NCBI GenBank assembly: GCA_902775835.1
Contig: CACYNZ010000281.1
Span: 1 to 5,032, forward strand
Source: an uncultured Eubacteriales bacterium
Lineage (GTDB): Bacteria; Bacillota_A; Clostridia; Christensenellales; Aristaeellaceae
Length of the DNA: 5,032 bases
Reading direction: 5' to 3'
In this document: in pieces, positions 1 to 5,032 of the stretch
Numbering within the stretch: position 1 is the stretch's first letter
Layout: each line of letters begins with the position of its first letter
Made by a program: the position numbers and the translations under genes
The notes under the pieces: generated by a model
Databases searched by the model: none
What the model was told of the DNA's origin: nothing
Seen by the model: only the letters and a program-made list of their open reading frames with translations

Positions 1-87
1 CAGCTTCTTCGAAATCTGCTTGTTTTTTGTTTCTTTTTCCTTCGCTTTGATTGCCTGGTATTCTTCCTCTGTGATGCGATATGCCAT
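1..87 (-). CDS. N-terminus of probable IS630-type transposase / HTH protein (partial)
   Basis: The first 29 codons of a gene that runs off the left edge. The peptide starts MAYRITEEEYQAIK and is rich in Lys and Glu. From memory this resembles the N-terminal lead-in to the helix-turn-helix domain of IS630-like transposases and related winged-helix proteins of Clostridia, but no catalytic or complete HTH segment is inside the window. The ATG at 87 follows a G-rich ribosome binding site (AGGGGGGG, minus strand of 94-101) at a workable distance. An in-frame ATG two codons upstream (93) sits too close to that site. An extended -10 promoter lies just upstream. If the assignment is right, it would be a DNA-strand-transfer enzyme that moves the element into TA targets. 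A non-transposase HTH regulator remains possible. The reading frame is well supported; the family is only moderately so. Confidence 0.55.
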   Translation of the reverse strand, partial: MAYRITEEEYQAIKAKEKETKNKQISKKL

Positions 88-107
88 AATCATCCCCCCC
101 TGGAATG

Positions 108-136
108 ATTATATCACAAAAATGTTAGTTTGGCTA
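108..136 (-). promoter_or_regulatory. Extended -10 promoter for the left-edge gene
   Basis: On the minus strand a perfect TATAAT (108-113) is preceded by TGA, giving the extended -10 form TGaTATAAT (108-116). At 17-base spacing the -35 position (131-136) reads TAGCCA, 4 of 6 matches to TTGACA. The -10 ends 20 bases before the start codon at 87, so the leader is short and carries only the ribosome binding site. This is typical of a vegetative sigma-A promoter. Confidence 0.6.
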
Positions 137-153
137 ATCTAATTTGAGATTAG
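134..153. repeat. 7-bp perfect inverted repeat over the -35 region
   Basis: CTAATCT (134-140) and AGATTAG (147-153) form a perfect inverted repeat around a 6-base AT-rich spacer. It overlaps the -35 element of the promoter at 108-136, the position expected of an operator. It could equally be part of the terminal region of an insertion sequence, if the left-edge gene is a transposase. Nothing in the window decides between these. Confidence 0.35.
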
Positions 154-243
154 TATGATATATGCTTTCCTGTCTTTCATCCGCCCTGCTTCAAAAGATT
201 TGGGCGTTTTCATGTTTCAGACCCTTTTCACACCTGCAGATGC

Positions 244-1518
244 TCACGCCTTGCGGGAAGACGGCATCTTATCCGCGATGCGCAGGAAAATGAATCCCAA
301 AGCAAAGAAGATGGCCAGGGATGCCACGGCAATATTGATGGTTCCGCCCGCAAACTTGACCACGGCAATAACCGCCGAGCCGAGGAAGCTAGCGCCCTTG
401 GCGAAAATGTCATAGATGCCAAAGTATTCGCCGGAGTTTTCCGCCGGAATGATTTTGGAGTAATAGCTGCGGGACAGCGACTGGATGGAGCCCTGGAAGC
501 AGCCGACACCGAAGGCAAGGATACCGAAGTGAAGAAGCGTCTTCAGGCTCAGCGCATACAGGCATACCGCAAAGTATCCGACAATGCATACAAGGATCAG
601 CTGGGCGGTGGAATACTTGTGGGAAAGCCGGGCAAATACCAGCGATCCGATCCAGGCCACCACCTGGGTCGCCAGCAGGAAAACCACCTGGCCCACCGTG
701 GGAAGGCCCAGATCCGTGCCGATATTGATGCAGTTGTCGATGATGGTGCCCACACCGTCAATGTAGAGGAAGAAGGCGATCAGGAAGAACAGCACCTTGC
801 GGTCCTTTAGGGCGATATTCCGCAGCGTGCCAAAGATCTTGCCGAACACACGCTTGACCGATCCTTTGGACTTCTCGGTATAGTTGACCTGATGATAATT
901 CCGGATCAGCGGAATGGTCACCACAAACCACCATACCGCCGTCACGGTAAATCCGATGATCTTCCCCAGCTTCGGGGAAATATACATGATATCCTCACTG
1001 AGACCTCCGCTGATCACATAGGCACCCAGCGCCAGAATAAAGGGAATGCATGACCCGATATAGCCCCAGGCATATCCATAGGAGGATACCTTGTCCATCC
1101 GCTCCTCCGTGGTTACGTCGTTGAGCATTGAATCATAGAAGGTAAGCGACGAAGAATAGCAGATTTTCGCGAGAACATAGATCACCAGGAAAGCCACCCA
1201 GCCGGCCGCAAACCCATTGGCAATGCAGCCGGTCACGCCAAGCGCCACCGCCGTGGTGAAATAAATCTTTTTCATTCCCTGCCTGTCAGCCAGCGCACCG
1301 AGCACAGGACCGATCAGCGCCACGATCACAGTCACCACAGCGATGGACAGGGAATAATAGGCCGTGGCTTCGTCACCCGTGATCTGGCCCGGCGCGTCGC
1401 CGATGGCCAGAGCCTTGAACCAGATGGGAATCAGCGAGCAGGCAAGCATTGTAAACGCGCTGTTTCCCACATCATACAGAACCCAGGCTTTTTCCGACTT
1501 GGTCAGTTCCTTAAACAT
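244..1518 (-). CDS. MFS transporter, UMF1 / Atg22-like family
   Basis: A 424-residue integral membrane protein with about 12 hydrophobic segments, the usual size for this major facilitator subfamily. Family signatures are visible in order: YDVGNSAF (15-22), the motif-A-like loop GPVLGALADRQGMKK (70-84), FYDSMLNDV (127-135), SSYGYAWGYIG (145-155), DGVGTII (254-260), and a long conserved stretch (342-380) with QSLSRSYYSKIIP and GIYD. A charged cytoplasmic loop (about 210-240) separates the two six-helix halves. Bacterial members are poorly characterised; the yeast relative Atg22 exports amino acids from the vacuole, so a small-metabolite efflux role is inferred, and the substrate is unknown. 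The ATG is preceded by GAAAGGA (minus strand of 1528-1534) at good spacing. The gene has its own promoter and lies 220 bases downstream of the preceding gene, so it is probably transcribed separately. No frameshift or missing core motif is seen. Confidence 0.88.
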   Translation of the reverse strand: MFKELTKSEKAWVLYDVGNSAFTMLACSLIPIWFKALAIGDAPGQITGDEATAYYSLSIAVVTVIVALIGPVLGALADRQGMKKIYFTTAVALGVTGCIANGFAAGWVAFLVIYVLAKICYSSSLTFYDSMLNDVTTEERMDKVSSYGYAWGYIGSCIPFILALGAYVISGGLSEDIMYISPKLGKIIGFTVTAVWWFVVTIPLIRNYHQVNYTEKSKGSVKRVFGKIFGTLRNIALKDRKVLFFLIAFFLYIDGVGTIIDNCINIGTDLGLPTVGQVVFLLATQVVAWIGSLVFARLSHKYSTAQLILVCIVGYFAVCLYALSLKTLLHFGILAFGVGCFQGSIQSLSRSYYSKIIPAENSGEYFGIYDIFAKGASFLGSAVIAVVKFAGGTINIAVASLAIFFALGFIFLRIADKMPSSRKA

Positions 1519-1556
1519 GTTCTGTCGTCCTTTCAGTTTTTTCTCCCGTGGTTCAT

Positions 1557-1565
1557 ATTATATCA
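1557..1565 (-). promoter_or_regulatory. Extended -10 promoter of the MFS transporter gene
   Basis: On the minus strand TGaTATAAT (1557-1565) is an exact extended -10 element, 38 bases upstream of the transporter's ATG. No good -35 is seen at 16-18 bases (the 17-base position reads TGTTTC), which is tolerated when the TG extension is present. The rest of the 220-base gap (1519-1738) holds only a weak GC hairpin at 1611-1632 and no gene I would support. Confidence 0.55.
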
Positions 1566-1738
1566 GAATTATCCCCCAGGAAACAGACACGCAGGCAGAA
1601 AGCGTGGAAGAAGCCGGATCTTCACCCGGCCTCTGAACATGGTCCGCCCCTTTCGCGTCATGAATTTTCCTCTTTGATCCGTATTTTCCAGCTGCGCCGG
1701 AGATTCCTTTCACGTTATTCATCCATAATCCGCACCGG

Positions 1739-2158
1739 TTACTCCCTGTCCTCCAGAATATTGGAATACCAGGCGTCCGTCCAATCCCGGATGAATTTCC
1801 TTCCCGACCGGTAAAACTTCCCGTCCTGCACACAGACGCTCCGGATCGGATACTTGCGCGCCCGGGGCGTAAGCTCAAGAATGGCATATTCCCTGCCGTC
1901 AGCCCCGCGATAAATGCGCCTGTACATGCCCGGCTGAATCCCGATGTCTTCAAATTTCCAGGCTTCCGCATCGAAATTCGCCCGCGCCACATCTTCCGGA
2001 TCGCTCGCCATGTTAACGGTCAGTCTGGCGGAAAAGCGTTCCTCTTCATAGGTGATCCTGCCGAGTGAAACGGAAACACCGTACTTTTCCTGAAGCGGGC
2101 CCATGGCCTTCATAAAATCCTTTTCGAATGCATCCAGAAACTCCTTTGTCACCTGCAT
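1739..2158 (-). CDS. Conserved hypothetical protein, phage/mobile-element type
   Basis: A soluble protein of 139 residues with no signal peptide or membrane segment. The N-terminal part (about 5-50) reads as a helix followed by a strand with KYGVSVSLGRITYEEERFSARL. The C-terminal part (about 88-118) has YAILELTPRARKYPIRS followed by DGKFYRSG. From memory, this 'KYGV-x-LG-I-Y ... RARKYPI ... GK-Y' layout recurs in small uncharacterised proteins of phages, plasmids and integrated elements of Bacillota. I know no established function and assign none. The start is well fixed: AAGGAG (minus strand of 2167-2172) lies 8 bases before the ATG. It follows the glycosylase gene after 71 bases with no obvious terminator between, so co-transcription is plausible. 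It could be a cargo or leftover gene of an old mobile element. Confidence 0.75.
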   Translation of the reverse strand: MQVTKEFLDAFEKDFMKAMGPLQEKYGVSVSLGRITYEEERFSARLTVNMASDPEDVARANFDAEAWKFEDIGIQPGMYRRIYRGADGREYAILELTPRARKYPIRSVCVQDGKFYRSGRKFIRDWTDAWYSNILEDRE

Positions 2159-2229
2159 CTTGATCTCTCCTTCCGATGCTTCCGCCTGCTGTCTTCAGCG
2201 GGAACACTTCTGTCCTGTGACGCCGTACA

Positions 2230-3447
2230 TCACACATTCCATGATGCCGTATACTCCGTCCTGTCACAGCCATTGAATGCCGCCAGGCGCTTCACAGCGC
2301 CTGTCAGTGCCGATGTCAGCTTTTTCGTCTGCCGGATACCGGGCTCCGGCCAGAAATGCATGACCGTCAGAACACCGGCCTTTCTGTCCGCCGCGGCCTC
2401 AATGCGGCCCGCAAAACGCTCGCCCCAGAGCACCGGCAGGGTATAGTACCCGTACCGGCGCTTTATCGCGGGCGTATAGATTTCCCAGCTGTACCGAAAA
2501 TCCCACAGTGCCTCCACCAGGGCCTTGTCCCAGAACATGGGATCCAGCGGTGCAAGAAATTCCATCCGCGGCCGCATGTCAGCCTCCCCTGCAAGCACGG
2601 CATCGAGCAATGGCCTGTCCTCCGCGCAAAAGTAAAAGGGATCCGATATCGATTCCACCATGACCCGTTCAATCAGGCCTTCCTGCTCCAGGCTTGCAAA
2701 GACATGTCTGCGGCTTTCCGCATTCAGCTCTATCCCGAGAAACGCCGGGGTATGCTTGTTCCAGAGCAGGCCTACCGCGCCTATGCGCCGCAGCACACGC
2801 CAGCACAGCAGGCTTTCCTCGTCCGAGCAGGGATTTGGCGCACTCAGCAGAGCAGCGTCCAGGTGGCGCTCCGCCAGATCATAGAATTTCCGGGATCCAC
2901 TCTTGTGATGAATCACCAGCGTGCCGTCCGTATACAGCTGCTCCAGTACCGAACGCGCTGCTTTCGATTTCTTCTGCCAGTTTCCGCTCCAGTGCATGGA
3001 GGAATGCCAGAATATCTCGCCTTCCACGGGAAGCGTGTCGCTGGAAACCGGACCATGCTCCGTGATGTAGGCCAGAGCCTCCTTCTCCAGTTCGGCCAGG
3101 CCCTCAAAAGTATGCCCGAGTGCCATGCTGCGCTCACGGTATCCGGAGAAATATGGCCAGTCCCTTGCGGGAAAGATGGAAAGCTCCTTGTCCGCATAGT
3201 CCACCAGCAGACGGTCCTGGTAAAGCAGCTGCGCAAGCATATCCCTGGTGAACCCCTTCACCCGGGACTGCAGGGTCAGTTCGGCATTCTTTCCGCATAC
3301 ATCCACCGGATCATACTGAATGCATCCGGCCTGGCAGATATACCGGAAAGCCCCGTCTTTTCCTGTAAAGCGGTGTATGCCCAGCAGTCCCTGCCGGCTG
3401 AGAATAAACTGTCTGGCGGCCTCACGTGTTATTGTCATCATATCCAT
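2230..3447 (-). CDS. Winged-helix DNA glycosylase, YcaQ/AlkX-like (HTH_42 family)
   Basis: A 405-residue cytosolic protein of the HTH_42 (formerly DUF1006) family, which includes E. coli YcaQ (AlkX) and Streptomyces AlkZ. These enzymes excise alkylated bases and unhook DNA interstrand crosslinks using tandem winged-helix domains. Family features seen: FILSRQGLLG near the N-terminus (14-23); CIQYDPVDV (42-50), whose Q44-Y45-D46 fits the Q-hydrophobic-D motif of the AlkX branch rather than the Q-x-Q of AlkZ; a middle winged-helix region; and the conserved C-terminal block (296-361) with FLAPLDPMFWD, EIYTPAIKRRYGYYTLPVLWGERFAGR and DRKAGVL. Length is normal and nothing is interrupted. The start at 3447 has GGAG only 4 bases upstream; the in-frame ATG at 3441 would have 10-base spacing and may be the real start. 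It begins 14 bases after the stop of a broken antitoxin gene, so it may share that gene's promoter. The family is confident; actual substrates are inferred. Confidence 0.88.
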   Translation of the reverse strand: MDMMTITREAARQFILSRQGLLGIHRFTGKDGAFRYICQAGCIQYDPVDVCGKNAELTLQSRVKGFTRDMLAQLLYQDRLLVDYADKELSIFPARDWPYFSGYRERSMALGHTFEGLAELEKEALAYITEHGPVSSDTLPVEGEIFWHSSMHWSGNWQKKSKAARSVLEQLYTDGTLVIHHKSGSRKFYDLAERHLDAALLSAPNPCSDEESLLCWRVLRRIGAVGLLWNKHTPAFLGIELNAESRRHVFASLEQEGLIERVMVESISDPFYFCAEDRPLLDAVLAGEADMRPRMEFLAPLDPMFWDKALVEALWDFRYSWEIYTPAIKRRYGYYTLPVLWGERFAGRIEAAADRKAGVLTVMHFWPEPGIRQTKKLTSALTGAVKRLAAFNGCDRTEYTASWNV

Positions 3448-3461
3448 GGTGCTCCACTTTT

Positions 3462-3660
3462 TTATCTGGTATCAGGCAGTGCGATCAATGTATCAGAAAT
3501 GTCCATAGAATCTGTCAGATGCAGTGAACTCAGTTTTATTTTTCCGTTTTCAACTTCCACGGTCATTGTATCACACAGAGGCAATGCCTGCTTTCTGTAG
3601 AACTGTTTTCGGAAAACGGATTTCCTGGCTGTTTCCCCATTTCCTGACCTGTCCCTCCAT
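3462..3660 (-). pseudogene. Frameshifted MazE/AbrB-type antitoxin relic
   Basis: From the ATG at 3660 the frame reads MEGQVRKWGNSQEIRFPK then VLQKAGIASV and stops at a TGA (3571-3573). This is the SpoVT/AbrB swapped-hairpin N-terminus typical of MazE-like antitoxins (xKWGNSxxIRxPK...AGI). Skipping one base at about 3573 restores DTMTVEVENGKIKLSS, the expected 'xDTVxVxVENGKIxL' continuation, which runs to a TAA at 3462-3464. The total of 199 bases is 66 codons plus one, as a single-base insertion predicts. Such proteins bind their own promoter and neutralise a MazF/PemK endoribonuclease. No toxin gene follows: the next gene is the DNA glycosylase. The last 20 or so residues do not look like the usual toxin-binding tail. 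An ATG at 3566 could let ribosomes restart and make the 34-residue C-terminal piece. A sequencing error is the main alternative. Confidence 0.7.
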
Positions 3661-3988
3661 AATTTGCATTCCCCATCTGTTGCATATAGGCAGTGTATCC
3701 GATAAACGCCATATAATCAACCACCTGTTTTTGATTCTGTTGAGCATGAAAAATCGGCTAAACACGTTGATTTGCCATGTGTTCAGCCGATTTGCCATGC
3801 TCCTCTGTCGTAACTTCCGTTCAGCTTCCATGCATTCCACAATTCCTGACCTTCATCAGCATCTCCAGCATGTGCTTACCAATCTTCTATAGATCGTTGC
3901 CAGAGTCGGCGCAGATCATCCGCAGTCCATCCAGTATCAAGAGTCTGACATGCAGTTGGTCGGTCAGAAGCTTCAAAATACACGCTGA
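3661..3988. other. Gene-poor stretch between GNAT gene and antitoxin relic
   Basis: These 328 bases hold no gene I would call. They contain the large hairpin at 3742-3802 and, just before the antitoxin relic, a possible ribosome binding site (GGGGA on the minus strand, around 3670-3675). On the minus strand one open stretch (3876-4004) overlaps the end of the acetyltransferase gene and would give 42 residues from a GTG, ending TADDLRRLWQRSIEDW. It looks somewhat protein-like but lacks a recognisable family or a clear ribosome binding site. It may be the decayed end of a former gene. Confidence 0.4.
3742..3802 (-). terminator. 61-base imperfect hairpin, probable terminator
   Basis: Arms of 24 bases (3742-3765 and 3779-3802) enclose a 13-base loop. 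Paired blocks are 7 bp (GAGCATG/CATGCTC), 9 bp (AAATCGGCT/AGCCGATTT) and 5 bp (AACAC/GTGTT), separated by a 2-base and a 1-base mismatch. On the minus strand the single mismatch becomes a G-U pair, so the RNA would fold better from that strand. There the descending arm ends GCCGATTTTT, giving a short U-run. It lies about 190 bases after the acetyltransferase stop and 80 bases before the antitoxin relic, a reasonable place for transcription to end. The outer 7-bp arms lie beyond the U-run, which is unusual for a plain terminator, so a small palindromic repeat or mini-transposon is an alternative. Confidence 0.5.
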
Positions 3989-4543
3989 TCAGAGCACTTT
4001 GCACATTAAATAGTCATCTGCATAGCTGCCATCCGGATATTTCATGCCATGCGGCCTTGTGCCGTAGACCTGAAAGCCAAATTTTGTATATAGATTGATC
4101 GCCCGACGATTGATGCTGACCACCTCCAGTTCGATCTGCTCAAATCCGCATTTCCTGGCATGGGCAATCAGACGTTCCATCATAGCGGAACCGACACCCT
4201 GTCGCCAGCAGTCCTCCCGCACCGACATGCCCAATGTAGCCCGGTGCAGCGTGCGGCTTTTCACACCTAATGGCATAACATCACTGGCAGCGATAATTTC
4301 ATCATTCATTTCCGCAAGAATCATCAATGCTCTGGGATCATCCCTCCGCCGCCTCAGCACTTCGGCCTCTTCTTCTACGGAATAGTCAAATTCCTCCGGC
4401 GTACGAAGAAGGTATGGTGTTTCACCCAGCATGATCTTCATATATGAGATCATTCGCTCAGCATCCTCTGGTTCCACAGAACGCAAAACGCATGTCTTCC
4501 CGTTCTTCAAAATCAACGATTCCGCAGCTGTTTTCAATGTCAT
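3989..4543 (-). CDS. GNAT-family N-acetyltransferase
   Basis: A 184-residue cytosolic acetyltransferase that would transfer an acetyl group from acetyl-CoA to an amine; the acceptor is unknown. The fold is complete: N-terminal strand-helix with LRSVEPEDAERM (20-31), motif A LGMSVREDCWRQGVGSAMM (104-122) with the acetyl-CoA-binding RQGVGSA loop (114-120), and motif B NRRAINLYTKFGF (145-157) with the usual Tyr near the active site. The C-terminus has HGMKYPDGSYADDYLMCKVL-like features common in acetyltransferases annotated as RimI-like or stress-related. The ATG at 4543 lies only 2 bases past a strong GGAGG, so the TTG at 4537 (codon 3), spaced 8 bases, may be the true start. It follows the truncated GNAT gene in the same direction, possibly as an old duplicate acetyltransferase pair. 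Confidence 0.85.
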   Translation of the reverse strand: MTLKTAAESLILKNGKTCVLRSVEPEDAERMISYMKIMLGETPYLLRTPEEFDYSVEEEAEVLRRRRDDPRALMILAEMNDEIIAASDVMPLGVKSRTLHRATLGMSVREDCWRQGVGSAMMERLIAHARKCGFEQIELEVVSINRRAINLYTKFGFQVYGTRPHGMKYPDGSYADDYLMCKVL

Positions 4544-4544
4544 T

Positions 4545-4552
4545 ACCTCCTT
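4545..4552 (-). promoter_or_regulatory. Strong ribosome binding site that questions the GNAT start
   Basis: AAGGAGGT on the minus strand is a near-perfect match to the anti-Shine-Dalgarno sequence. Its GGAGG core is 2 bases from the ATG at 4543 but 8 bases from an in-frame TTG at 4537. Spacing favours the TTG; codon identity favours the ATG. The protein differs by only two residues. Confidence 0.6.
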
Positions 4553-4593
4553 CTTTCAATGCTGCAAATACAGGCCATACTCCCTGGAAACCT

Positions 4594-4713
4594 TCAGAAC
4601 ATCCTCTCATGCATGGCCAAAGTACATTCAGAGAATTTCCGCTCCATCGCGATCAGCGCCTCCTGCTGCTCATTCAGCTTCTTCCATCCCTTCGTCACCG
4701 CAGCAGACGTCAT
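4594..4713 (-). CDS. Possible small ORF, 39 residues, perhaps frameshifted
   Basis: An ATG-initiated frame gives 39 residues with a hydrophilic, helix-prone core, KKLNEQQEALIAMERKFSEC, and ends at a TGA (4594-4596). It overlaps the last 44 bases of the truncated GNAT remnant in another frame. The upstream AGGA/AAGGA tract is only a fair ribosome binding site. If one base is missing near the TGA, the peptide would continue as LKVSREYGLYLQH and stop (TGA) immediately before the strong ribosome binding site of the intact GNAT gene, a layout typical of an operon. I do not recognise the family. It could be a small real gene, a decayed one, or chance. Confidence 0.25.
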   Translation of the reverse strand: MTSAAVTKGWKKLNEQQEALIAMERKFSECTLAMHERMF

Positions 4714-4933
4714 TTTCCTTTTTCCTGTCATCCTTCAATACCTTCTGATACAGTACCGTGCCAAACAGCCCATCCAGTTCCGTTTCAAGGTCTGCCCCGT
4801 TCAGCATCCAGCCTGTAGCTATCTGTTTGAATCCGTGCTTCTTCAGCAGTCCGACACATGCATCATTCTTCGGTGATGTAACAGCTGTGATTGCATGCAG
4901 GCCAAGCGTTCCTGCAAGTTCTGTGAGCAGTGC
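4670..4933 (-). pseudogene. N-terminally truncated GNAT acetyltransferase remnant
   Basis: The last 87 codons of an acetyltransferase. ALLTELAGTLGLHAITAVT and NDACVGLLKKHGFKQI correspond to the helix after the acetyl-CoA loop and to motif B (N-x-A-x-x-x-L-x-x-x-GF) of the GNAT fold. The N-terminal half, including the acetyl-CoA-binding R/Q-x-x-G-x-G/A loop, is absent, so the product should be inactive. The open frame continues upstream to an ATG at 5011, but those 26 residues (IGP-repeats such as IGPIYP, IGPFLP, VGPFFP) are merely the translation of the 24-base repeats. The switch from GNAT-like to repeat-derived sequence falls at 4933/4934, where TGTTAG begins, as expected if an insertion sequence cut the gene. 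The Lys/Asp/Glu-rich tail after YQKVL is not typical of GNAT and may be a frame run-on. Confidence 0.65.
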
Positions 4934-5032
4934 TGTTAGCGTCGGGAAAAAAGGGCCAACGTTGGTCGGGAGAAAAGGGCCAATTCTAGCCGGGTAAATA
5001 GGGCCGATCAAGTAAAAGCCTGGCGGATTATT
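4934..5032. mobile_element. Terminal end of an insertion sequence, IS21-like (partial)
   Basis: From TGTTAGC at 4934 to the window edge there is no coding sequence of recognisable family, only GGGCC repeats. IS21-family elements begin with TG and carry several direct repeats of about this size near each end as transposase (IstA) binding sites. The same layout is seen here, and the element appears to interrupt a GNAT gene. No istA or istB gene is in the window and the other end cannot be seen, so the family is an inference and the boundary is approximate. Confidence 0.4.
4941..5011. repeat. Three tandem copies of a 24-base GGGCC repeat
   Basis: Copies at 4941-4964 and 4965-4988 (24 bases each) and 4989-5011 (23 bases) share the pattern GYCGGG-(A/T-rich 6)-GGGCC-(A/G)A. 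The first two differ at five or six positions, mainly in the last five bases; the third is more diverged. CCAACGTTGG (4956-4965), a perfect 10-base palindrome, spans the junction of copies one and two. The periodic translation explains the IGP-rich N-terminus of the overlapping open frame. Probable role: protein-binding sites at an insertion sequence end. Confidence 0.7.

Noticed and set aside
181..207. CGCCC/GGGCG hairpin after the transporter stop
   Set aside because: Only 5 bp with a 15-base loop, and its T-rich flank is on the wrong strand for the transporter.
1611..1632. GC-rich 7-bp hairpin as terminator of the phage-type gene
   Set aside because: The stem has a G-U pair and is not followed by a U-run (CTTCC follows on the minus strand), so intrinsic termination is not supported.
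1569..1661. 30-residue Arg-rich small ORF with an AGAGGAAA ribosome binding site
   Set aside because: Its start context is good, but the peptide is low-complexity, matches nothing I know, and runs into the transporter's promoter region.
1558..1992. 144-codon minus-strand open frame overlapping the phage-type gene
   Set aside because: More than half lies inside 1739-2158 in another frame, the composition is Arg/Gly/Ser-rich as in shadow frames, and the overlapped gene has the better ribosome binding site.
3565..3573. Extended -10 (TGATACAAT) inside the antitoxin relic as a promoter for the glycosylase
   Set aside because: It matches well but has no -35 and lies about 118 bases upstream within a formerly coding sequence; it cannot be told from chance.
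2356..3600. 414-codon open frame on the plus strand
   Set aside because: It is antiparallel to the glycosylase gene, whose frame carries clear family motifs. The plus-strand translation shows no recognisable domain.
4431..4997. Several overlapping plus-strand open frames of 79-124 codons
   Set aside because: They oppose the GNAT gene and GNAT remnant, are Ser/Pro-rich, and show no family features.
4941..5011. CRISPR-like array
   Set aside because: The units are contiguous and diverging with no unique spacers between conserved repeats, which is a tandem repeat rather than an array.

Overview
The window looks like chromosomal accessory DNA from a mid-GC Bacillota, probably a gut-type clostridium. 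The basis is the strong purine-rich ribosome binding sites, the extended -10 (TGnTATAAT) promoters, and protein families familiar from Clostridia. The genus cannot be told from the sequence. Every gene I can support lies on the minus strand, so the reading order runs from the right edge to the left. The long plus-strand open frames are shadows.

Right edge (about 4590-5032): three copies of a 24-base GGGCC-containing repeat (4941-5011) look like one end of an insertion sequence that continues outside the window, most like IS21-family ends. They abut an N-terminally truncated GNAT acetyltransferase (4670-4933), which suggests that insertion cut the gene. A possible 39-residue ORF (4594-4713) overlaps the end of this remnant. 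An intact GNAT acetyltransferase follows (3989-4543).

Middle (about 3460-3990): a gene-poor stretch carries a near-perfect 61-base hairpin (3742-3802), a plausible terminator. After it comes a frameshifted MazE/AbrB-type antitoxin relic (3462-3660) with no toxin gene beside it. Only 14 bases past the relic's stop begins a 405-residue YcaQ/AlkX-type winged-helix DNA glycosylase (2230-3447) with a Q-Y-D motif where this family keeps its catalytic residues.

Left half: a 139-residue protein resembling phage- or mobile-element-associated hypothetical proteins (1739-2158) follows the glycosylase. Next is an Atg22-like (UMF1-family) MFS transporter (244-1518) with its own extended -10 promoter. At the left edge lies the first 29 codons of a probable IS630-type transposase or helix-turn-helix protein (1-87), again with an extended -10 promoter.

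Taken together, this is housekeeping-type accessory cargo (transport, DNA repair, acetylation) with decayed genes and mobile-element material at both edges. I found no convincing new multi-gene system. The most useful oddities are the insertion-sequence/GNAT junction, the broken antitoxin next to the glycosylase gene, and the large hairpin.
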